Below are positions 28,708-40,249 of a stretch of 64,000 bases of DNA, one piece after another. The position numbers and the translations under genes are program-made. The stretch is from Flavobacterium sp. (GTDB lineage: Bacteria; Bacteroidota; Bacteroidia; Flavobacteriales; Flavobacteriaceae), in NCBI GenBank assembly GCA_015234525.1, contig JADGMX010000049.1, positions 186,001-250,000 on the forward strand, given 5' to 3'. The notes under the pieces were generated by a model. It was not told the origin of the DNA and ran no database searches. It saw only the letters and a program-made list of their open reading frames with translations. Positions within the stretch are counted from its first letter, which is position 1; every line of letters starts with the position of its first letter.

Positions 28708-29282
28708 TCGATAAAAGTTCTGAATGTAAGATTGATGCGCGGTTGAGAAACTTTTTTGGTTTTTGGCAAGGCATGAAGCCAGTATTGCTGAACTTCACCG
28801 CGCATCAATAAAATACTTCCACTTGAAAGCATAAATGACTTTTTGATTTCTTCAGATTTGTGTTTGAAGTGAAAGATTCGATTTGCTCCAAAACTTACCG
28901 AAGCTATCGCACCATTTGGCAACATCGATTTTTCATTGTCGCTGTGCCAAGACATCCCGTCAGATCCATCGTTATAAAAATTCAGCAAACAGGAATTGTA
29001 CGTAAACCCGGTAATTTGCTCAACGCGATTTTTGATTTCGAGTAGGAGGGGCGTCCACCCAAGGGCTGTTTTCACCCTACCTGAATATTTATACTGAAAT
29101 TCGCGGTCGCCGTACCATGCGGCTTTACGGTTCATCACATACCGCTTCCCATAAACCTGGATTTCGTCGGCGCGCCAATTAACTTCGAATTTGAGGATTT
29201 TGAAATAGTTGGTTGCCGTTTCAAATGTAAACGCGTTTTCAAATAAATTGACGACGCCATTTTTAGGCAACAAATTTTCCAT
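28704..29282 (-). CDS. alkB: alpha-ketoglutarate-dependent dioxygenase, AlkB family
   Basis: NSCLLNFYNDGSDGMSWHSDNEKSMLPNGAIASVSFGANRIFHFKHK (HxD and C-terminal RxNLTFR). Confidence 0.92.
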   Translation of the reverse strand: MENLLPKNGVVNLFENAFTFETATNYFKILKFEVNWRADEIQVYGKRYVMNRKAAWYGDREFQYKYSGRVKTALGWTPLLLEIKNRVEQITGFTYNSCLLNFYNDGSDGMSWHSDNEKSMLPNGAIASVSFGANRIFHFKHKSEEIKKSFMLSSGSILLMRGEVQQYWLHALPKTKKVSQPRINLTFRTFID

Positions 29283-29283
29283 T

Positions 29284-30663
29284 TTATTCCTGTTTTGAGT
29301 TGAATTTCAGTGTTTTTTCGATCGCCTTGATCATTTTTCCGGCAATGTCGATATTTGTGGCACCCTCAATTCCTTCAAGACCAGGCGAGGAATTCACTTC
29401 CAGAAGTAGCGGCCCTTTTGATGATCGGATGATATCTACACCGGCAACTTTAAGATCCATCGCTTTTGCGGCTTTAACAGCAATCCGACGTTCTTCAGCC
29501 GTAGGTTTAATGACACTTGCCGTACCACCAAGGTGAATGTTTGCGCGGAATTCGCCCGCTGGAGCTTCACGTTGGATTGAAGCTACAACTTTTCCATCGA
29601 TTACAAAGCATCTGATGTCTTTGCCGTTGGCTTCTTTGATGTATTCCTGAACCAGGATGTTTGCATTTAAACTTTTAAACGCGTTGATTACTGATTCGGC
29701 AGCTTTCTTGGTTTCAGCGAGAACGACACCTTTTCCCTGAGTTCCTTCCAGAAGTTTTACGATAAGTGGAGAGCCACCAACCATTTTGATCAAATCGTCG
29801 GTATCTAAAGGCGAATTTGCAAACCCGGTCGTAGGAATGTCGATGCCGTTGTTTAACAACAGCTGAAGCGAGAATAATTTGTCGCGCGATTGCGTAATGG
29901 CAGAAGCCGAATTTAGGCAAAAAACTTTCATTCCTTCAAACTGGCGAGTTAACGCGCAGCCGTAAAAAGTAATGCTTGGGCGGATACGCGGAATAATCGC
30001 GTCGAATTCGTTGAGGATTTTCCCACCGCGGTAATGGATTTCAGGCTTTGTCGCATCGAGTTTCATGTAACATTCTTTGATGTTTAAGAACTGCATTTCA
30101 TGACCTCGGATTTCGCCCGCTTCCATGATTCGGCGGTTGCTGTAAAGTTCCGGATTGCTGGCCAAAACTCCGATACGAAGACCAGGTTTTGATCGCACCG
30201 AATTTTTATAAATTTCCTGAATATTATCACCGGAATGACTGATCAAAAAGCTTTGCTCGGGATCAACTAAGGCGCGGCCACTCATTGCTTCACGTCCGAG
30301 TAGCATTCGGTATCCCATTGAATCCCGATTGGTCAGTGTGAGTTCGATCGGCCATTGATCATCGCCGAGCTGGAGTGTGGTGCGAATCACAAATCGACTT
30401 TCTCGGAAACCACTCGAACTTTTAACCATTCGCCGATCAACCATTGGCGCTTCGCACGAAATAATGGTTTTTAGGTTTTTTTGAATCGGATTGATGTCAA
30501 ATTTCACCCAATTCGCACCGTCTTTTACGAACGGCGAGATATTGATAGCATGAAGTGCCGAGGTTTTTGCTCCCGAATCAACCCGGGCTTTAATTGTTGG
30601 TATTCCGAGGTCGGGAAACGAAAGCCATTCTTCGCTTCCGAGTATTACTTTTTGCTGTGTCAT
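29284..30663 (-). CDS. rimK: fusion of RimB/PF05618 retropepsin-like domain with RimK-type ATP-grasp glutamate ligase
   Basis: N-terminal [16 protein letters not shown] (DSGA) domain of about 145 aa; C-terminal Rim[64 protein letters not shown]. Confidence 0.9.
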   Translation of the reverse strand: MTQQKVILGSEEWLSFPDLGIPTIKARVDSGAKTSALHAINISPFVKDGANWVKFDINPIQKNLKTIISCEAPMVDRRMVKSSSGFRESRFVIRTTLQLGDDQWPIELTLTNRDSMGYRMLLGREAMSGRALVDPEQSFLISHSGDNIQEIYKNSVRSKPGLRIGVLASNPELYSNRRIMEAGEIRGHEMQFLNIKECYMKLDATKPEIHYRGGKILNEFDAIIPRIRPSITFYGCALTRQFEGMKVFCLNSASAITQSRDKLFSLQLLLNNGIDIPTTGFANSPLDTDDLIKMVGGSPLIVKLLEGTQGKGVVLAETKKAAESVINAFKSLNANILVQEYIKEANGKDIRCFVIDGKVVASIQREAPAGEFRANIHLGGTASVIKPTAEERRIAVKAAKAMDLKVAGVDIIRSSKGPLLLEVNSSPGLEGIEGATNIDIAGKMIKAIEKTLKFNSKQE

Positions 30664-30732
30664 CTGCTAATATTTCGGGATAAAATTAGTTTGTTTTTTC
30701 TTTGAAAAAGCGTCTGGTTGTCAAATCGTGAT

Positions 30733-30764
30733 AAAAAAAAAGAACCTACTGATTAGTAGGTTCT
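30733..30764 (-). terminator. intrinsic terminator overlapping the 3' end of clpC
   Basis: Minus strand AGAACCTACT-AATC-AGTAGGTTCT-TTTTTTTT; the clpC stop TAG lies within the hairpin. Confidence 0.85.
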
Positions 30765-33295
30765 TCTGCTTTTTGAACTTTCACTGAGAGCTCCTGCGAA
30801 GTATCGTCCGGAAGGTCCATGAATATCTCGTCACCACTGGTGATTTTCGAAATGATGATCTCCTCGGCTAGGGCGTCTTCAACATATTTCTGGATTGCAC
30901 GTTTTAGTGGACGAGCGCCAAACTGTTTGTCGAATCCTTTGTCGGCAATGAACGCTTTCGCTTTGTCAGAAAGATTGAGTTTGTAGCCTAAGTCTTCGAT
31001 TCGCTTGTAAAGTTTTTTCAATTCGATTTCGATGATCAAATCGATATGTTCTTTTTCAAGCGGATTAAAGACGATAACATCATCAATTCGGTTTAAGAAC
31101 TCAGGCGCAAATGTTTTCTTCAACGCATTTTCAATGATTCCTTTCGAATGTTCATCAGCTTGGGAAGCACGTGCTGCAGTTCCAAATCCGACGCCCTGAC
31201 CAAAATCCTTAAGCTGACGCGCGCCAACGTTTGAGGTCATGATAATGATTGTGTTTTTAAAATCAATTTTACGGCCTAAACTATCGGTAAGGAAACCATC
31301 GTCAAGAACTTGAAGCATCATGTTGAATACATCTGGGTGAGCTTTTTCGATCTCGTCAAGTAAAACAACACAATATGGTTTTCTGCGAACTTTTTCAGTC
31401 AACTGACCACCTTCTTCGTAACCAACATATCCCGGAGGCGCTCCAACTAATCTGGAGATTGCAAATTTCTCCATGTATTCACTCATGTCGATACGGATCA
31501 GTGAATCTTCAGAATCAAATAATTCTTTTGCCAGAACTTTTGCCAATTGCGTTTTTCCAACTCCGGTTTGACCCAGGAAGATAAACGAACCAATCGGTCG
31601 GTTCGGATCTTTTAATCCCGCGCGATTCCGCTGAATCGATCTTGCAATCTTAAGAACCGCTTCTTTTTGACCGATTACTTTATTTTCGATCAATTCCGGC
31701 AATTTTGCCAACTTGTTGCTTTCAGTCTGAGCGATTCGGTTAACCGGAATTCCGGACATCATCGAAACAACATCAGCGACATTATCCTCGGTAACTTGAA
31801 TTCGGTTGTTTTTCGAATCTTCTTCCCATTGTTCTTGTGCAAGTGCAAGTTCTTTTTCGATTCGTTTTTCATCATCGCGAAGTTTTGCGGCTTCTTCGTA
31901 TTTCTGCTTTTTAACGACAGTGTTCTTAAGCTCGCGCACATCTTCAAGTTGACGCTCGAGATCCAAAATTTGCTTTGGAACATCGATATTGGTAATGTGA
32001 ACCCGGGAACCCGCCTCATCTAAAGCATCGATGGCTTTATCCGGAAGGAAACGATCACTCATATATCTGTTAGTTAATTTTACACAAGCTTCAATTGCTT
32101 CCTGGGTGTAAATAACGTTGTGGTGATCTTCGTACTTATTTTTGATGTTGTTCAATATCAAGATTGTTTCATCAACAGATGTCGGCTCAACGATCACTTT
32201 TTGAAAACGGCGCTCAAGTGCACCATCTTTTTCAATATACTGACGATACTCATCTAACGTAGTTGCGCCAATGCATTGAATCTCACCGCGGGCAAGCGCA
32301 GGTTTAAACATATTCGAAGCGTCAAGTGAACCGGTAGCGCCGCCGGCACCAACAATTGTATGAATCTCGTCGATAAACAAAATAATGTCATCGTTTTTCT
32401 CGAGTTCGTTCATTACGGCTTTCATTCGCTCTTCAAACTGACCGCGGTATTTTGTACCGGCGACTAAGCTCGCAAGGTCAAGGGTAACTACACGTTTGTT
32501 AAATAAGATTCGCGATACTTTCTTTTGTATGATTCGGAGCGCGAGTCCTTCAGCTATTGCTGATTTACCAACACCGGGTTCACCGATAAGCAGCGGGTTA
32601 TTTTTCTTCCGACGGCTTAAGATCTGCGAAACGCGTTCAATTTCTTTTTCTCGGCCAACAACAGGATCTAACTTGCCTTCTTCGGCCATTTCTGTTAAAT
32701 CTCGCCCAAAATTATCCAACACCGGAGTCTTGGACTTTTTATTTGACTTATTGGCAGGATTATTAAAACTGCTTTCTTTTAAACTGTCATCTTGTCCGGA
32801 ATCTTCGTTATACGACTCATTTCTCGGCAAGTTTTCGAGGAATTCTTCTTCGTTTGGACTCATATTTAAGTATTGTTCTTTGGCGGTGTCGTAATCGATT
32901 TTCAGTTTGTTCAGCAATTTTGTTGTCGGATCATTCTCGTTTCGAAGAATGCACAATAGCAAATGCGCCGTACTGATTGAATTACTTTGAAAGACTTTGG
33001 CTTCGAGGAACGTCGTTTTTAGGGCTCGTTCGGCTTGTCTTGTCAAATGCAGGTTTTTTTTCTCGTTGCTAATTTCGATATTAGGGCTGGCGGGGCTTAG
33101 GATCTCAACTTTTCGTCGAAGATGATCCAGATCAACAGATAGATTGTTCAGTATATTGATGGCTTTGCCGTTACCGTCTCTCAAAATTCCCAACATAAGA
33201 TGTTCAGTACCTATAAAGTCGTGCCCTAGTCTGAGCGCTTCTTCTTTACTATAGGTAATGACGTCTTTTACTCTTGGTGAAAAATTATCATCCAT
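30746..33295 (-). CDS. clpC: ATP-dependent Clp protease ATP-binding subunit ClpC
   Basis: Clp-N repeats, GEPGVGKSAIAEGLA and GQTGVGKTQLAKVLA Walker A motifs, UVR-like KYEEAAKLRDDEKRIEKEL. Confidence 0.95.
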   Translation of the reverse strand: MDDNFSPRVKDVITYSKEEALRLGHDFIGTEHLMLGILRDGNGKAINILNNLSVDLDHLRRKVEILSPASPNIEISNEKKNLHLTRQAERALKTTFLEAKVFQSNSISTAHLLLCILRNENDPTTKLLNKLKIDYDTAKEQYLNMSPNEEEFLENLPRNESYNEDSGQDDSLKESSFNNPANKSNKKSKTPVLDNFGRDLTEMAEEGKLDPVVGREKEIERVSQILSRRKKNNPLLIGEPGVGKSAIAEGLALRIIQKKVSRILFNKRVVTLDLASLVAGTKYRGQFEERMKAVMNELEKNDDIILFIDEIHTIVGAGGATGSLDASNMFKPALARGEIQCIGATTLDEYRQYIEKDGALERRFQKVIVEPTSVDETILILNNIKNKYEDHHNVIYTQEAIEACVKLTNRYMSDRFLPDKAIDALDEAGSRVHITNIDVPKQILDLERQLEDVRELKNTVVKKQKYEEAAKLRDDEKRIEKELALAQEQWEEDSKNNRIQVTEDNVADVVSMMSGIPVNRIAQTESNKLAKLPELIENKVIGQKEAVLKIARSIQRNRAGLKDPNRPIGSFIFLGQTGVGKTQLAKVLAKELFDSEDSLIRIDMSEYMEKFAISRLVGAPPGYVGYEEGGQLTEKVRRKPYCVVLLDEIEKAHPDVFNMMLQVLDDGFLTDSLGRKIDFKNTIIIMTSNVGARQLKDFGQGVGFGTAARASQADEHSKGIIENALKKTFAPEFLNRIDDVIVFNPLEKEHIDLIIEIELKKLYKRIEDLGYKLNLSDKAKAFIADKGFDKQFGARPLKRAIQKYVEDALAEEIIISKITSGDEIFMDLPDDTSQELSVKVQKAEEPTNQ

Positions 33296-33561
33296 TATAT
33301 TTGGAATTGTAGGTTTTAAATTCAGTTATCTGTCGTCGCGTTTTGCAAAAACTGTTCCCTGAGTGGACTATGACAGCTAAGTGACAAAAAAATATCCTAA
33401 TAAAAAACCGCCTTAAGATTAATTTATCAACTTAATAACCGATCCGCTTTGTTAATAAAACGGTGAAATTTGGGTTGTCTTAATATACGAAAAATGGGGC
33501 AAAAAGCTTATATTAGCAGGAATTTTTTTTGTAACGAAATATTTAAATTATTTAGCACACT

Positions 33562-36120
33562 ATGGCTGACTCAGATAGGTTAATTCCGATTAATATTGAG
33601 GATGAAATGAAATCAGCTTACATCGATTATTCGATGTCGGTAATTGTATCCAGGGCGCTTCCGGATGTTCGCGACGGATTAAAGCCTGTTCACAGACGAG
33701 TTCTTTACGGAATGTATGAACTTGGCGTTCTATCTAACCGCGCACATAAAAAGTCAGCGAGAATTGTCGGTGAGGTTTTAGGTAAGTATCACCCCCACGG
33801 AGATACCTCAGTTTACGATACGATGGTTCGTATGGCGCAAGAATGGAGTCTGCGATATTTGCTTGTCGATGGTCAGGGTAACTTTGGATCAGTCGATGGC
33901 GATAGTCCGGCGGCAATGCGTTATACCGAAGCCAGAATGCGCAAGATTTCTGAAGAATTGCTTGCTGATATCGATAAAGAGACAGTTGACTTCCAACTTA
34001 ATTTCGATGACACGTTGTATGAGCCGAAAGTCATGCCGACCAAGGTTCCAAACTTATTGATAAACGGTGCCTCAGGTATTGCTGTTGGTATGGCAACCAA
34101 TATGCCTCCACACAACCTTACTGAGGTTGTCGACGGAATTCTGGCATACATCGATAATTCGGATATCGAAATCGACGAACTCATCACACATATTAAAGCA
34201 CCTGATTTCCCGACGGGCGGAATCATTTACGGATATGACGGCGTTCGTGAAGCTTTCAAAACCGGCCGTGGTCGCGTTGTTATTCGTGCAAAAGTTAATT
34301 TTGAAGAAGTAGATGGACGTGAAGCCATCGTGGTGACCGAAATTCCATATCAGGTTAACAAAGCGGAAATGATCAAAAAGACCGCTGAACTTGTCAATGA
34401 GAAAAAAATCGACGGAATCGCCAATATCCGCGACGAGTCGGATAGAAGCGGTATGCGAATCGTATATATATTAAAGAGAGATGCCGTTCCAAACGTTGTC
34501 TTAAATACGCTTTATAAATTTACGCAACTGCAGTCGTCTTTCAGTGTTAACAACATTGCACTTGTCAATGGAAGGCCGCAAATGCTGAATCTAAAGGATA
34601 TGATCCACCATTTTGTGGAGCATCGTCATGATGTGGTCGTTCGCCGCACGCAATTCGAATTGCGAAAAGCTGAAGAACGCGCCCATATTCTCGAAGGATT
34701 AATCATTGCATCTGATAATATCGATGAAGTAATTCGACTTATCCGGGCATCAAAAGACGGCGATGAGGCTCGAACAAAATTGATTGAAGCCTTTAAACTT
34801 TCTGAGATTCAGGCTCGTGCCATTGTCGAGATGAGACTTCGTCAATTAACCGGTCTTGAACAAGATAAATTGCGCGCTGAATACGAAGAGATAATGAAAC
34901 TCATCCAACGCTTAAAAGATTTGCTTGCCAGCAAAGAATTAAGAATGGAGCTTATCAAAGAAGAATTACGCGAAATCAGCGAAAAATACGGTGATGCTCG
35001 TCGTTCACAAATCGAGTACGCGGGTGGAGATGTTAGCATCGAAGATCTTATTGCCGACGAAAGTGTAGTAATCACCATTTCTCACGCCGGTTATGTGAAA
35101 CGCACGCCGCTATCGGAATACAAAACGCAAAATAGAGGCGGTGTCGGTCAAAAAGGTGTGGCCACTCGGGATCAGGATTTCCTTGAACATTTATTTGTGG
35201 CGACAAACCATCAATATATGATGTTCTTCACGCAAAAAGGAAAGTGTTTCTGGATGCGGGTTTACGAAATTCCGGAAGGTAGCAAAACCAGCAAAGGTCG
35301 TGCGATCCAAAACCTGATCAATATTGAGAGTGACGACAAGGTAAAAGCATTCATCTGTACTCAGGATCTTAAAGATCAGGATTATATCAATAGTCATTAT
35401 GTGATCATGGCCACTAAAAAAGGTCAGGTTAAAAAGACATTGCTCGAACAATACTCACGTCCACGTCAAAACGGTATCAATGCGATTACCATCCGCGAAG
35501 ACGATGAACTATTAGAAGCAAAACTGACAACCGGCGAAAGCCAGGTTCTGATCGCGGTAAAGTCCGGGAAGCTTGTTCGTTTTGAAGAAGGAAAAACAAG
35601 ACCGATGGGAAGAAGCGCATCTGGAGTACGTGGAATTACCCTGGCAAACGAAACCGATGAAGTGATTGGCATGGTATCTGTAAACGACATGGGTAGCGAA
35701 ATTCTGGTCGTTTCGGAGAAAGGTTACGGAAAACGCTCCGCACTCGACGAATACAGAATTACCAATCGCGGTGGAAAAGGTGTGAAAACCCTGAATATTA
35801 CCGAGAAAACAGGTAGCTTGATTTCAATCAATAGCGTAACGGATGCTGACGATTTGATGATCATCAACAAATCAGGGCTTACAATCCGCATGGAAGTTTC
35901 CGACCTTCGTGTCATGGGTCGTGCCACTCAAGGTGTCCGATTAATCAATATCAAAGGCAACGACTCGATTGCAGCTGTCACAAAAGTGATTCGTGAGGAA
36001 GAAGTTATCGTTGAAACCGAAGATGGCGAAACCGTGCTGAATGTCGAAGCGATATCAAACCCTGAAATTTCTGACGATATTGCCCAACAACCGGATATCG
36101 AGGAACAAGAGGAAGAATAA
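33562..36120 (+). CDS. gyrA: DNA gyrase subunit A
   Basis: [85 protein letters not shown]-terminal GyrA-box-like repeats. Confidence 0.98.
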   Translation: MADSDRLIPINIEDEMKSAYIDYSMSVIVSRALPDVRDGLKPVHRRVLYGMYELGVLSNRAHKKSARIVGEVLGKYHPHGDTSVYDTMVRMAQEWSLRYLLVDGQGNFGSVDGDSPAAMRYTEARMRKISEELLADIDKETVDFQLNFDDTLYEPKVMPTKVPNLLINGASGIAVGMATNMPPHNLTEVVDGILAYIDNSDIEIDELITHIKAPDFPTGGIIYGYDGVREAFKTGRGRVVIRAKVNFEEVDGREAIVVTEIPYQVNKAEMIKKTAELVNEKKIDGIANIRDESDRSGMRIVYILKRDAVPNVVLNTLYKFTQLQSSFSVNNIALVNGRPQMLNLKDMIHHFVEHRHDVVVRRTQFELRKAEERAHILEGLIIASDNIDEVIRLIRASKDGDEARTKLIEAFKLSEIQARAIVEMRLRQLTGLEQDKLRAEYEEIMKLIQRLKDLLASKELRMELIKEELREISEKYGDARRSQIEYAGGDVSIEDLIADESVVITISHAGYVKRTPLSEYKTQNRGGVGQKGVATRDQDFLEHLFVATNHQYMMFFTQKGKCFWMRVYEIPEGSKTSKGRAIQNLINIESDDKVKAFICTQDLKDQDYINSHYVIMATKKGQVKKTLLEQYSRPRQNGINAITIREDDELLEAKLTTGESQVLIAVKSGKLVRFEEGKTRPMGRSASGVRGITLANETDEVIGMVSVNDMGSEILVVSEKGYGKRSALDEYRITNRGGKGVKTLNITEKTGSLISINSVTDADDLMIINKSGLTIRMEVSDLRVMGRATQGVRLINIKGNDSIAAVTKVIREEEVIVETEDGETVLNVEAISNPEISDDIAQQPDIEEQEEE

Positions 36121-36134
36121 TTAAATTTAATTTT

Positions 36135-37466
36135 ATGAGAAATACATTTGGAGTAGCTGTAGCAGCGTTGCTGATATCATCGGCATCATTTGCTCAGAAA
36201 GACGAGTTAAAAACATTAAAGAAACTTTACGGAAGAGATAAATTGTCTGACAAAGACATGACAGAATATAAATCTACTGTTGCTAAAGCCGAAAGTTTCT
36301 TAAGTAGCGCAAATGAAGACGATAGAACTTACATCAATTTCTATAAGTCAATGGCGCCAATCTTGGAATTACAGCGTAAAATGACGGGAGATCCGGCTCA
36401 AAACACGGCTGCAATTGCTCAGGAATTGACTCCGGCAAAAATCAACGAACTTGCCGCATCGCTTAATTCAGTTCTTGAATACGAAAAGAAAACCGGCAAA
36501 AAAGTCTATACCAAAGACATCGAAGAAACCGTTAAAAGCTTCTCGCCACTTTTGCTTAATTACGCGATTCAACTTGGTTCAAACAAGAGAGGAGCTGAAG
36601 CATCATCGCTTCTGTACAGCCTTTATACTTTAGACAAAACGAATCAGGACAACTTGTATTATGCTGCGAGTTACGCCGTAAATTCAAATGACTACGATAC
36701 CGCTCTGAAATATTACGACGAACTTAAAGCGCTTAAATATTCTGGTGAAACCACGCTTTATTACGCTCAAAACGTAGCATCTGGTAAAGAAGAATCATTT
36801 CCGACAAAAGCTGATCGCGATCGTTTTGTTTCGCTAAAAACGCACTCAATGCCACGCGATGAGAAAGTTCCTTCTAAAAGAGGTGAGATCTACAAAAATA
36901 TCGCACTGATTCTGCTTCAAAAAAACCAAGTAGAAGAAGCTAAAGCAGCATTTGTTGAAGCCAAACAAGCAAATCCCGATGATGTATCACTGATGATTAG
37001 CGAAGCCGATCTATATGTGAAATTGAAAGACTATGACACGTATACCAAACTTGTCAACCAAATCCTTCAGAAAAATCCAAAAGATGCTGTTTTAGTTTAC
37101 AACCTCGGTGTAATCAGCCTCGAGGCAAATCAATTGGCAGAAGCCGAAAAACACTTGACCCGCGCTATCGAACTCGATCCGAAAATGGGGAACGCATACT
37201 TAAACCTTGCTGCTATCAAACTTAAGCCGGACGAAGCTCTTGTTAAAGAAATGAACGCACTCGGAACTTCTGCAAAAGAAAACAAGCGTTACGATGAGCT
37301 TAAAAAGCAACGTACCGCAATGTTTCAAAGCGCAATGCCGATCCTCGAGAAAGCACACGAAATCGAACCTGCTAATCAGGACGTAATCGCTAACCTTATG
37401 AGCGTTTACAACTTCCTCGAAATGACCGATAAATACAAAGCATTAAAAGCAAAAAGACAACAATAA
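36135..37466 (+). CDS. tetratricopeptide repeat protein (exported)
   Basis: Signal peptide; TPR units e.g. AVLVYNLGVISLEANQLAEAEKHLTRAIELDPKMGNAYLNLAAI. Confidence 0.85.
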   Translation: MRNTFGVAVAALLISSASFAQKDELKTLKKLYGRDKLSDKDMTEYKSTVAKAESFLSSANEDDRTYINFYKSMAPILELQRKMTGDPAQNTAAIAQELTPAKINELAASLNSVLEYEKKTGKKVYTKDIEETVKSFSPLLLNYAIQLGSNKRGAEASSLLYSLYTLDKTNQDNLYYAASYAVNSNDYDTALKYYDELKALKYSGETTLYYAQNVASGKEESFPTKADRDRFVSLKTHSMPRDEKVPSKRGEIYKNIALILLQKNQVEEAKAAFVEAKQANPDDVSLMISEADLYVKLKDYDTYTKLVNQILQKNPKDAVLVYNLGVISLEANQLAEAEKHLTRAIELDPKMGNAYLNLAAIKLKPDEALVKEMNALGTSAKENKRYDELKKQRTAMFQSAMPILEKAHEIEPANQDVIANLMSVYNFLEMTDKYKALKAKRQQ

Positions 37467-37485
37467 GAAAATTGTCCCCATTAAA

Positions 37486-37515
37486 AAACCGGAGTTTATA
37501 GCTCCGGTTTTTTTA
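37486..37515 (+). terminator. intrinsic terminator
   Basis: AAACCGGAG-TTTATAG-CTCCGGTTTTTTT. Confidence 0.8.
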
Positions 37516-38274
37516 TATGTATTTTTTAATAACCCGCAGTTTATGCGTATGCCTATTGGTTTCAGCATTGTAAATTCCGAGGTGATCTAGCCTGTCAACA
37601 CGAACTTTTCCGCTGGCATGAATAATATAATTGTTATCCATGATTATCCCGACATGCGTGATCCGGCCTTCTTCATTGTCAAAAAATGCCAAATCGCCGG
37701 GTTCACTTTCTTCGATAAAACTAAGCGCTTCACCTTGCAAAGCCTGCTGAGAAGCATCGCGAAGCAAATGATACCCGTTGAGTTTGTAAACCATTTGCGT
37801 AAATCCCGAGCAGTCAATTCCGAACGGCGTTTTTCCGCCCCATAAATAAGGCGCATGCAAATACAAAAATGCAGTCTGAATCAGATCACCCTTAGGCTTT
37901 TGGCCAGTGGTAGCAAGTCCTTCAAACAAAAACGAGTCAGAATTAATCGATTGGTCCTCTAAGAATGAAAGCGACGATCCAAGTGGTATCGGCATTAACA
38001 AATTGTCATTACCGGTCACGTATTCAATCAAATCCGCATTCAAAACAGTAGGAGAGGCGTTAAGCGTTTCGTATTGCTGCTGCGAAATTTCCCGATATTG
38101 CTTCGTATCGACAAATCCCTCATAACCATCCCATGCAAGCTTGATCCGCGACCACATTTTGTCGTACTCAAGAACCTCAAAGTGCTCACCAAAAAGCAAT
38201 TGCGAAACAATTTCACTCCTGTCGCTCGCCTGATCACGCAAAGGCACAATGGCTAAATTGCAAATTCCAAACAT
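37513..38274 (-). CDS. C40 family peptidase (NlpC/P60) with SH3-like domain
   Basis: YLWGGKTPFGIDCSGFTQMVYKLNG; GDLAFFDNEEGRITHVGIIMDNNYIIHASGKVRVD. Confidence 0.92.
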   Translation of the reverse strand: MFGICNLAIVPLRDQASDRSEIVSQLLFGEHFEVLEYDKMWSRIKLAWDGYEGFVDTKQYREISQQQYETLNASPTVLNADLIEYVTGNDNLLMPIPLGSSLSFLEDQSINSDSFLFEGLATTGQKPKGDLIQTAFLYLHAPYLWGGKTPFGIDCSGFTQMVYKLNGYHLLRDASQQALQGEALSFIEESEPGDLAFFDNEEGRITHVGIIMDNNYIIHASGKVRVDRLDHLGIYNAETNRHTHKLRVIKKYI

Positions 38275-38289
38275 CTGCTTTACTGAATT

Positions 38290-38406
38290 ATTAGAAGCTA
38301 TTTCCTGCTATCCGCTTTATCTGCCATTTTTCAGAAAAACGTCGGTATTCATTGACCTCGGATTTCAAAAATGTCAGGATATCGCTCCTATCAGGGCTAG
38401 GGCTTT
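38290..38406 (+). repeat. Dispersed hairpin element, copy E
   Basis: ATTAGAAGCTATTTCCTGCTATCCGCTTTATCTGCCATTTTTCAG...TTTCAAAAATGTCAGGATATCGCTCCTATCAGGGCTAGGGCTTT. Confidence 0.85.
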
Positions 38407-38416
38407 ATCGTACTAA

Positions 38417-39595
38417 TTATATTTTCTCGATAACAATCGCCGATGCGCCACCGCCACCGTTGCAAATTGCCGCTGCTCCAATCCGACCATTGTTCTGATC
38501 AAGTACGCTTAACAACGTTACGATGATTCTCGCGCCTGAACATCCAAGGGGATGACCAAGAGATACCGCGCCACCGTTTACATTCACCTTGTCATTGTCT
38601 AGTCCGAGGATCTTGGAATTTACCAATCCAACAACCGAAAATGCTTCATTGAATTCGAAATAATCAACATCAGATAATTCCAATCCTACTTTTTTCAAGG
38701 CTTTTGGCAATGCTTTGCTCGGGCTTGTTGTAAACCATTTCGGTTCTTGTTCCGCGTCAGCATAACTTTTAATATATGCAAGTGGCTTCAATCCTAACGA
38801 AAGCGCTTTTTCTTCGCTCATCAAAATAACTGCCGCAGCTCCGTCATTAATTGTCGATGCGTTTGCAGCCGTAACAGTTCCTTCTTTAGTAAACGCCGCA
38901 TTTAACGATGCAATCTTATCGAGCTTAACGTTTGTGTATTCTTCGTCTTTAACGACCATAACGGGCTCGCCACGTCGCTGAGGAACGGCCACCGGAACAA
39001 CTTCATCGTCGAATTTTCCAGCGTCCCAAGCCTTTGCGGAACGATCATAAGATTGAATTGCATATTTGTCCTGATCTTCTCTCGTGATCCCGTGTTCAGT
39101 TGCGCACATATCCGCGCAGACTCCCATCGCATTATTGTCATAAGCGTCAGTTAACCCGTCTTTTTGAAGTCCGTCGATCATTGAAGCCGGACCAAACTTA
39201 TATCCATTTCTCAAATGAAGGTAATGCGGAATCATACTCATGTTTTCCATTCCGCCTGCTACAACCACTTCAGCATCGCCCGCCATAATGGCTTGCGCAC
39301 CTTGCATCACAGCTTTCATCCCTGAAGCACAAACTTTATTTACTGTTGTAGCTACAACCGTATCAGGAAGTCCCGCAAAACGCGATGCCTGACGAGCCGG
39401 TGCTTGACCAACTCCCGCTTGAACAACGTTACCCATGATCACTTCGTCAACAAGGTTAACATCGAGGTTTATTTTATCAATAGCGCCTTTAATAGCGGCC
39501 GCACCTAATTGCGGAGCCGGAATTGTTGATAATGCACCCATAAAGCTGCCAATTGGCGTTCGTGCCGCAGAAACTATAACTATTTTTTTATCCAT
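38417..39595 (-). CDS. acetyl-CoA C-acyltransferase (thiolase)
   Basis: MDKKIVIVSAARTPIGSFMGALS; NKVCASGMKAVMQGAQAI; NVNGGAVSLGHPLGCSGARI; AAICNGGGGASAIVIE. Confidence 0.95.
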   Translation of the reverse strand: MDKKIVIVSAARTPIGSFMGALSTIPAPQLGAAAIKGAIDKINLDVNLVDEVIMGNVVQAGVGQAPARQASRFAGLPDTVVATTVNKVCASGMKAVMQGAQAIMAGDAEVVVAGGMENMSMIPHYLHLRNGYKFGPASMIDGLQKDGLTDAYDNNAMGVCADMCATEHGITREDQDKYAIQSYDRSAKAWDAGKFDDEVVPVAVPQRRGEPVMVVKDEEYTNVKLDKIASLNAAFTKEGTVTAANASTINDGAAAVILMSEEKALSLGLKPLAYIKSYADAEQEPKWFTTSPSKALPKALKKVGLELSDVDYFEFNEAFSVVGLVNSKILGLDNDKVNVNGGAVSLGHPLGCSGARIIVTLLSVLDQNNGRIGAAAICNGGGGASAIVIEKI

Positions 39596-39838
39596 GATTT
39601 TCAAGATTTGGTGCGAATTTACGGATTTTAAAAATAATGTTGCGCATTAACCCAATATTCTGGAACACGCGGATGTATCTTAACTTAAATCTCAATTCTA
39701 AATTTGTAGTTGATTGATAGCTAGCTTATTTATAGGTCGACCAAAAAAAACATGAGAAAAATCTACTTATTTACTTGTAAAATATATATTACTAAGTTAC
39801 ATTTGCAACCGCTAAAACGATAAGTTCTTATTAGCATT

Positions 39839-39925
39839 GGAGAGTTGCCTGAGAGGCCGAAAGGACATGTTTGCTAAACATGCGTATGGGAAACTGTACC
39901 AAGGGTTCGAATCCCTTACTCTCCG
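39839..39925 (+). tRNA. tRNA-Ser (GCT)
   Basis: Acceptor GGAGAGT/ACTCTCC, anticodon loop TTGCTAA, long variable arm, T-arm GGGTTCGAATCCC. Confidence 0.95.
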
Positions 39926-39934
39926 CAATACCTT

Positions 39935-40009
39935 CGGGGTGTAGCGTAGCCCGGTCATCGCGCCTGGTTTGGGACCAGGAGGTCGCAGGTTCGAATCCTG
40001 CCACCCCGA
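39935..40009 (+). tRNA. tRNA-Pro (TGG)
   Basis: Acceptor CGGGGTG/CACCCCG, anticodon arm CCTGG-TTTGGGA-CCAGG. Confidence 0.95.
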
Positions 40010-40027
40010 CTTAAGGTTTTTTATGAC

Positions 40028-40104
<77 letters not shown>

Positions 40105-40108
40105 CTTT

Positions 40109-40134
40109 AACCACTGATTTTCAGTGGTTTTTTT
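40109..40134 (+). terminator. intrinsic terminator of tRNA cluster
   Basis: AACCACTGA-TTT-TCAGTGGTTTTTTT. Confidence 0.85.
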
Positions 40135-40249
40135 GGTTTTAGACTTCATCTGGATTTCGCTTTTCCGAAAGTTTTTAAATTCTTTCCGTATCAAACATCA
40201 TCGCGACTTCAACTCAAATTCGTTACTTTTAGATCGTTAATAATTACCG

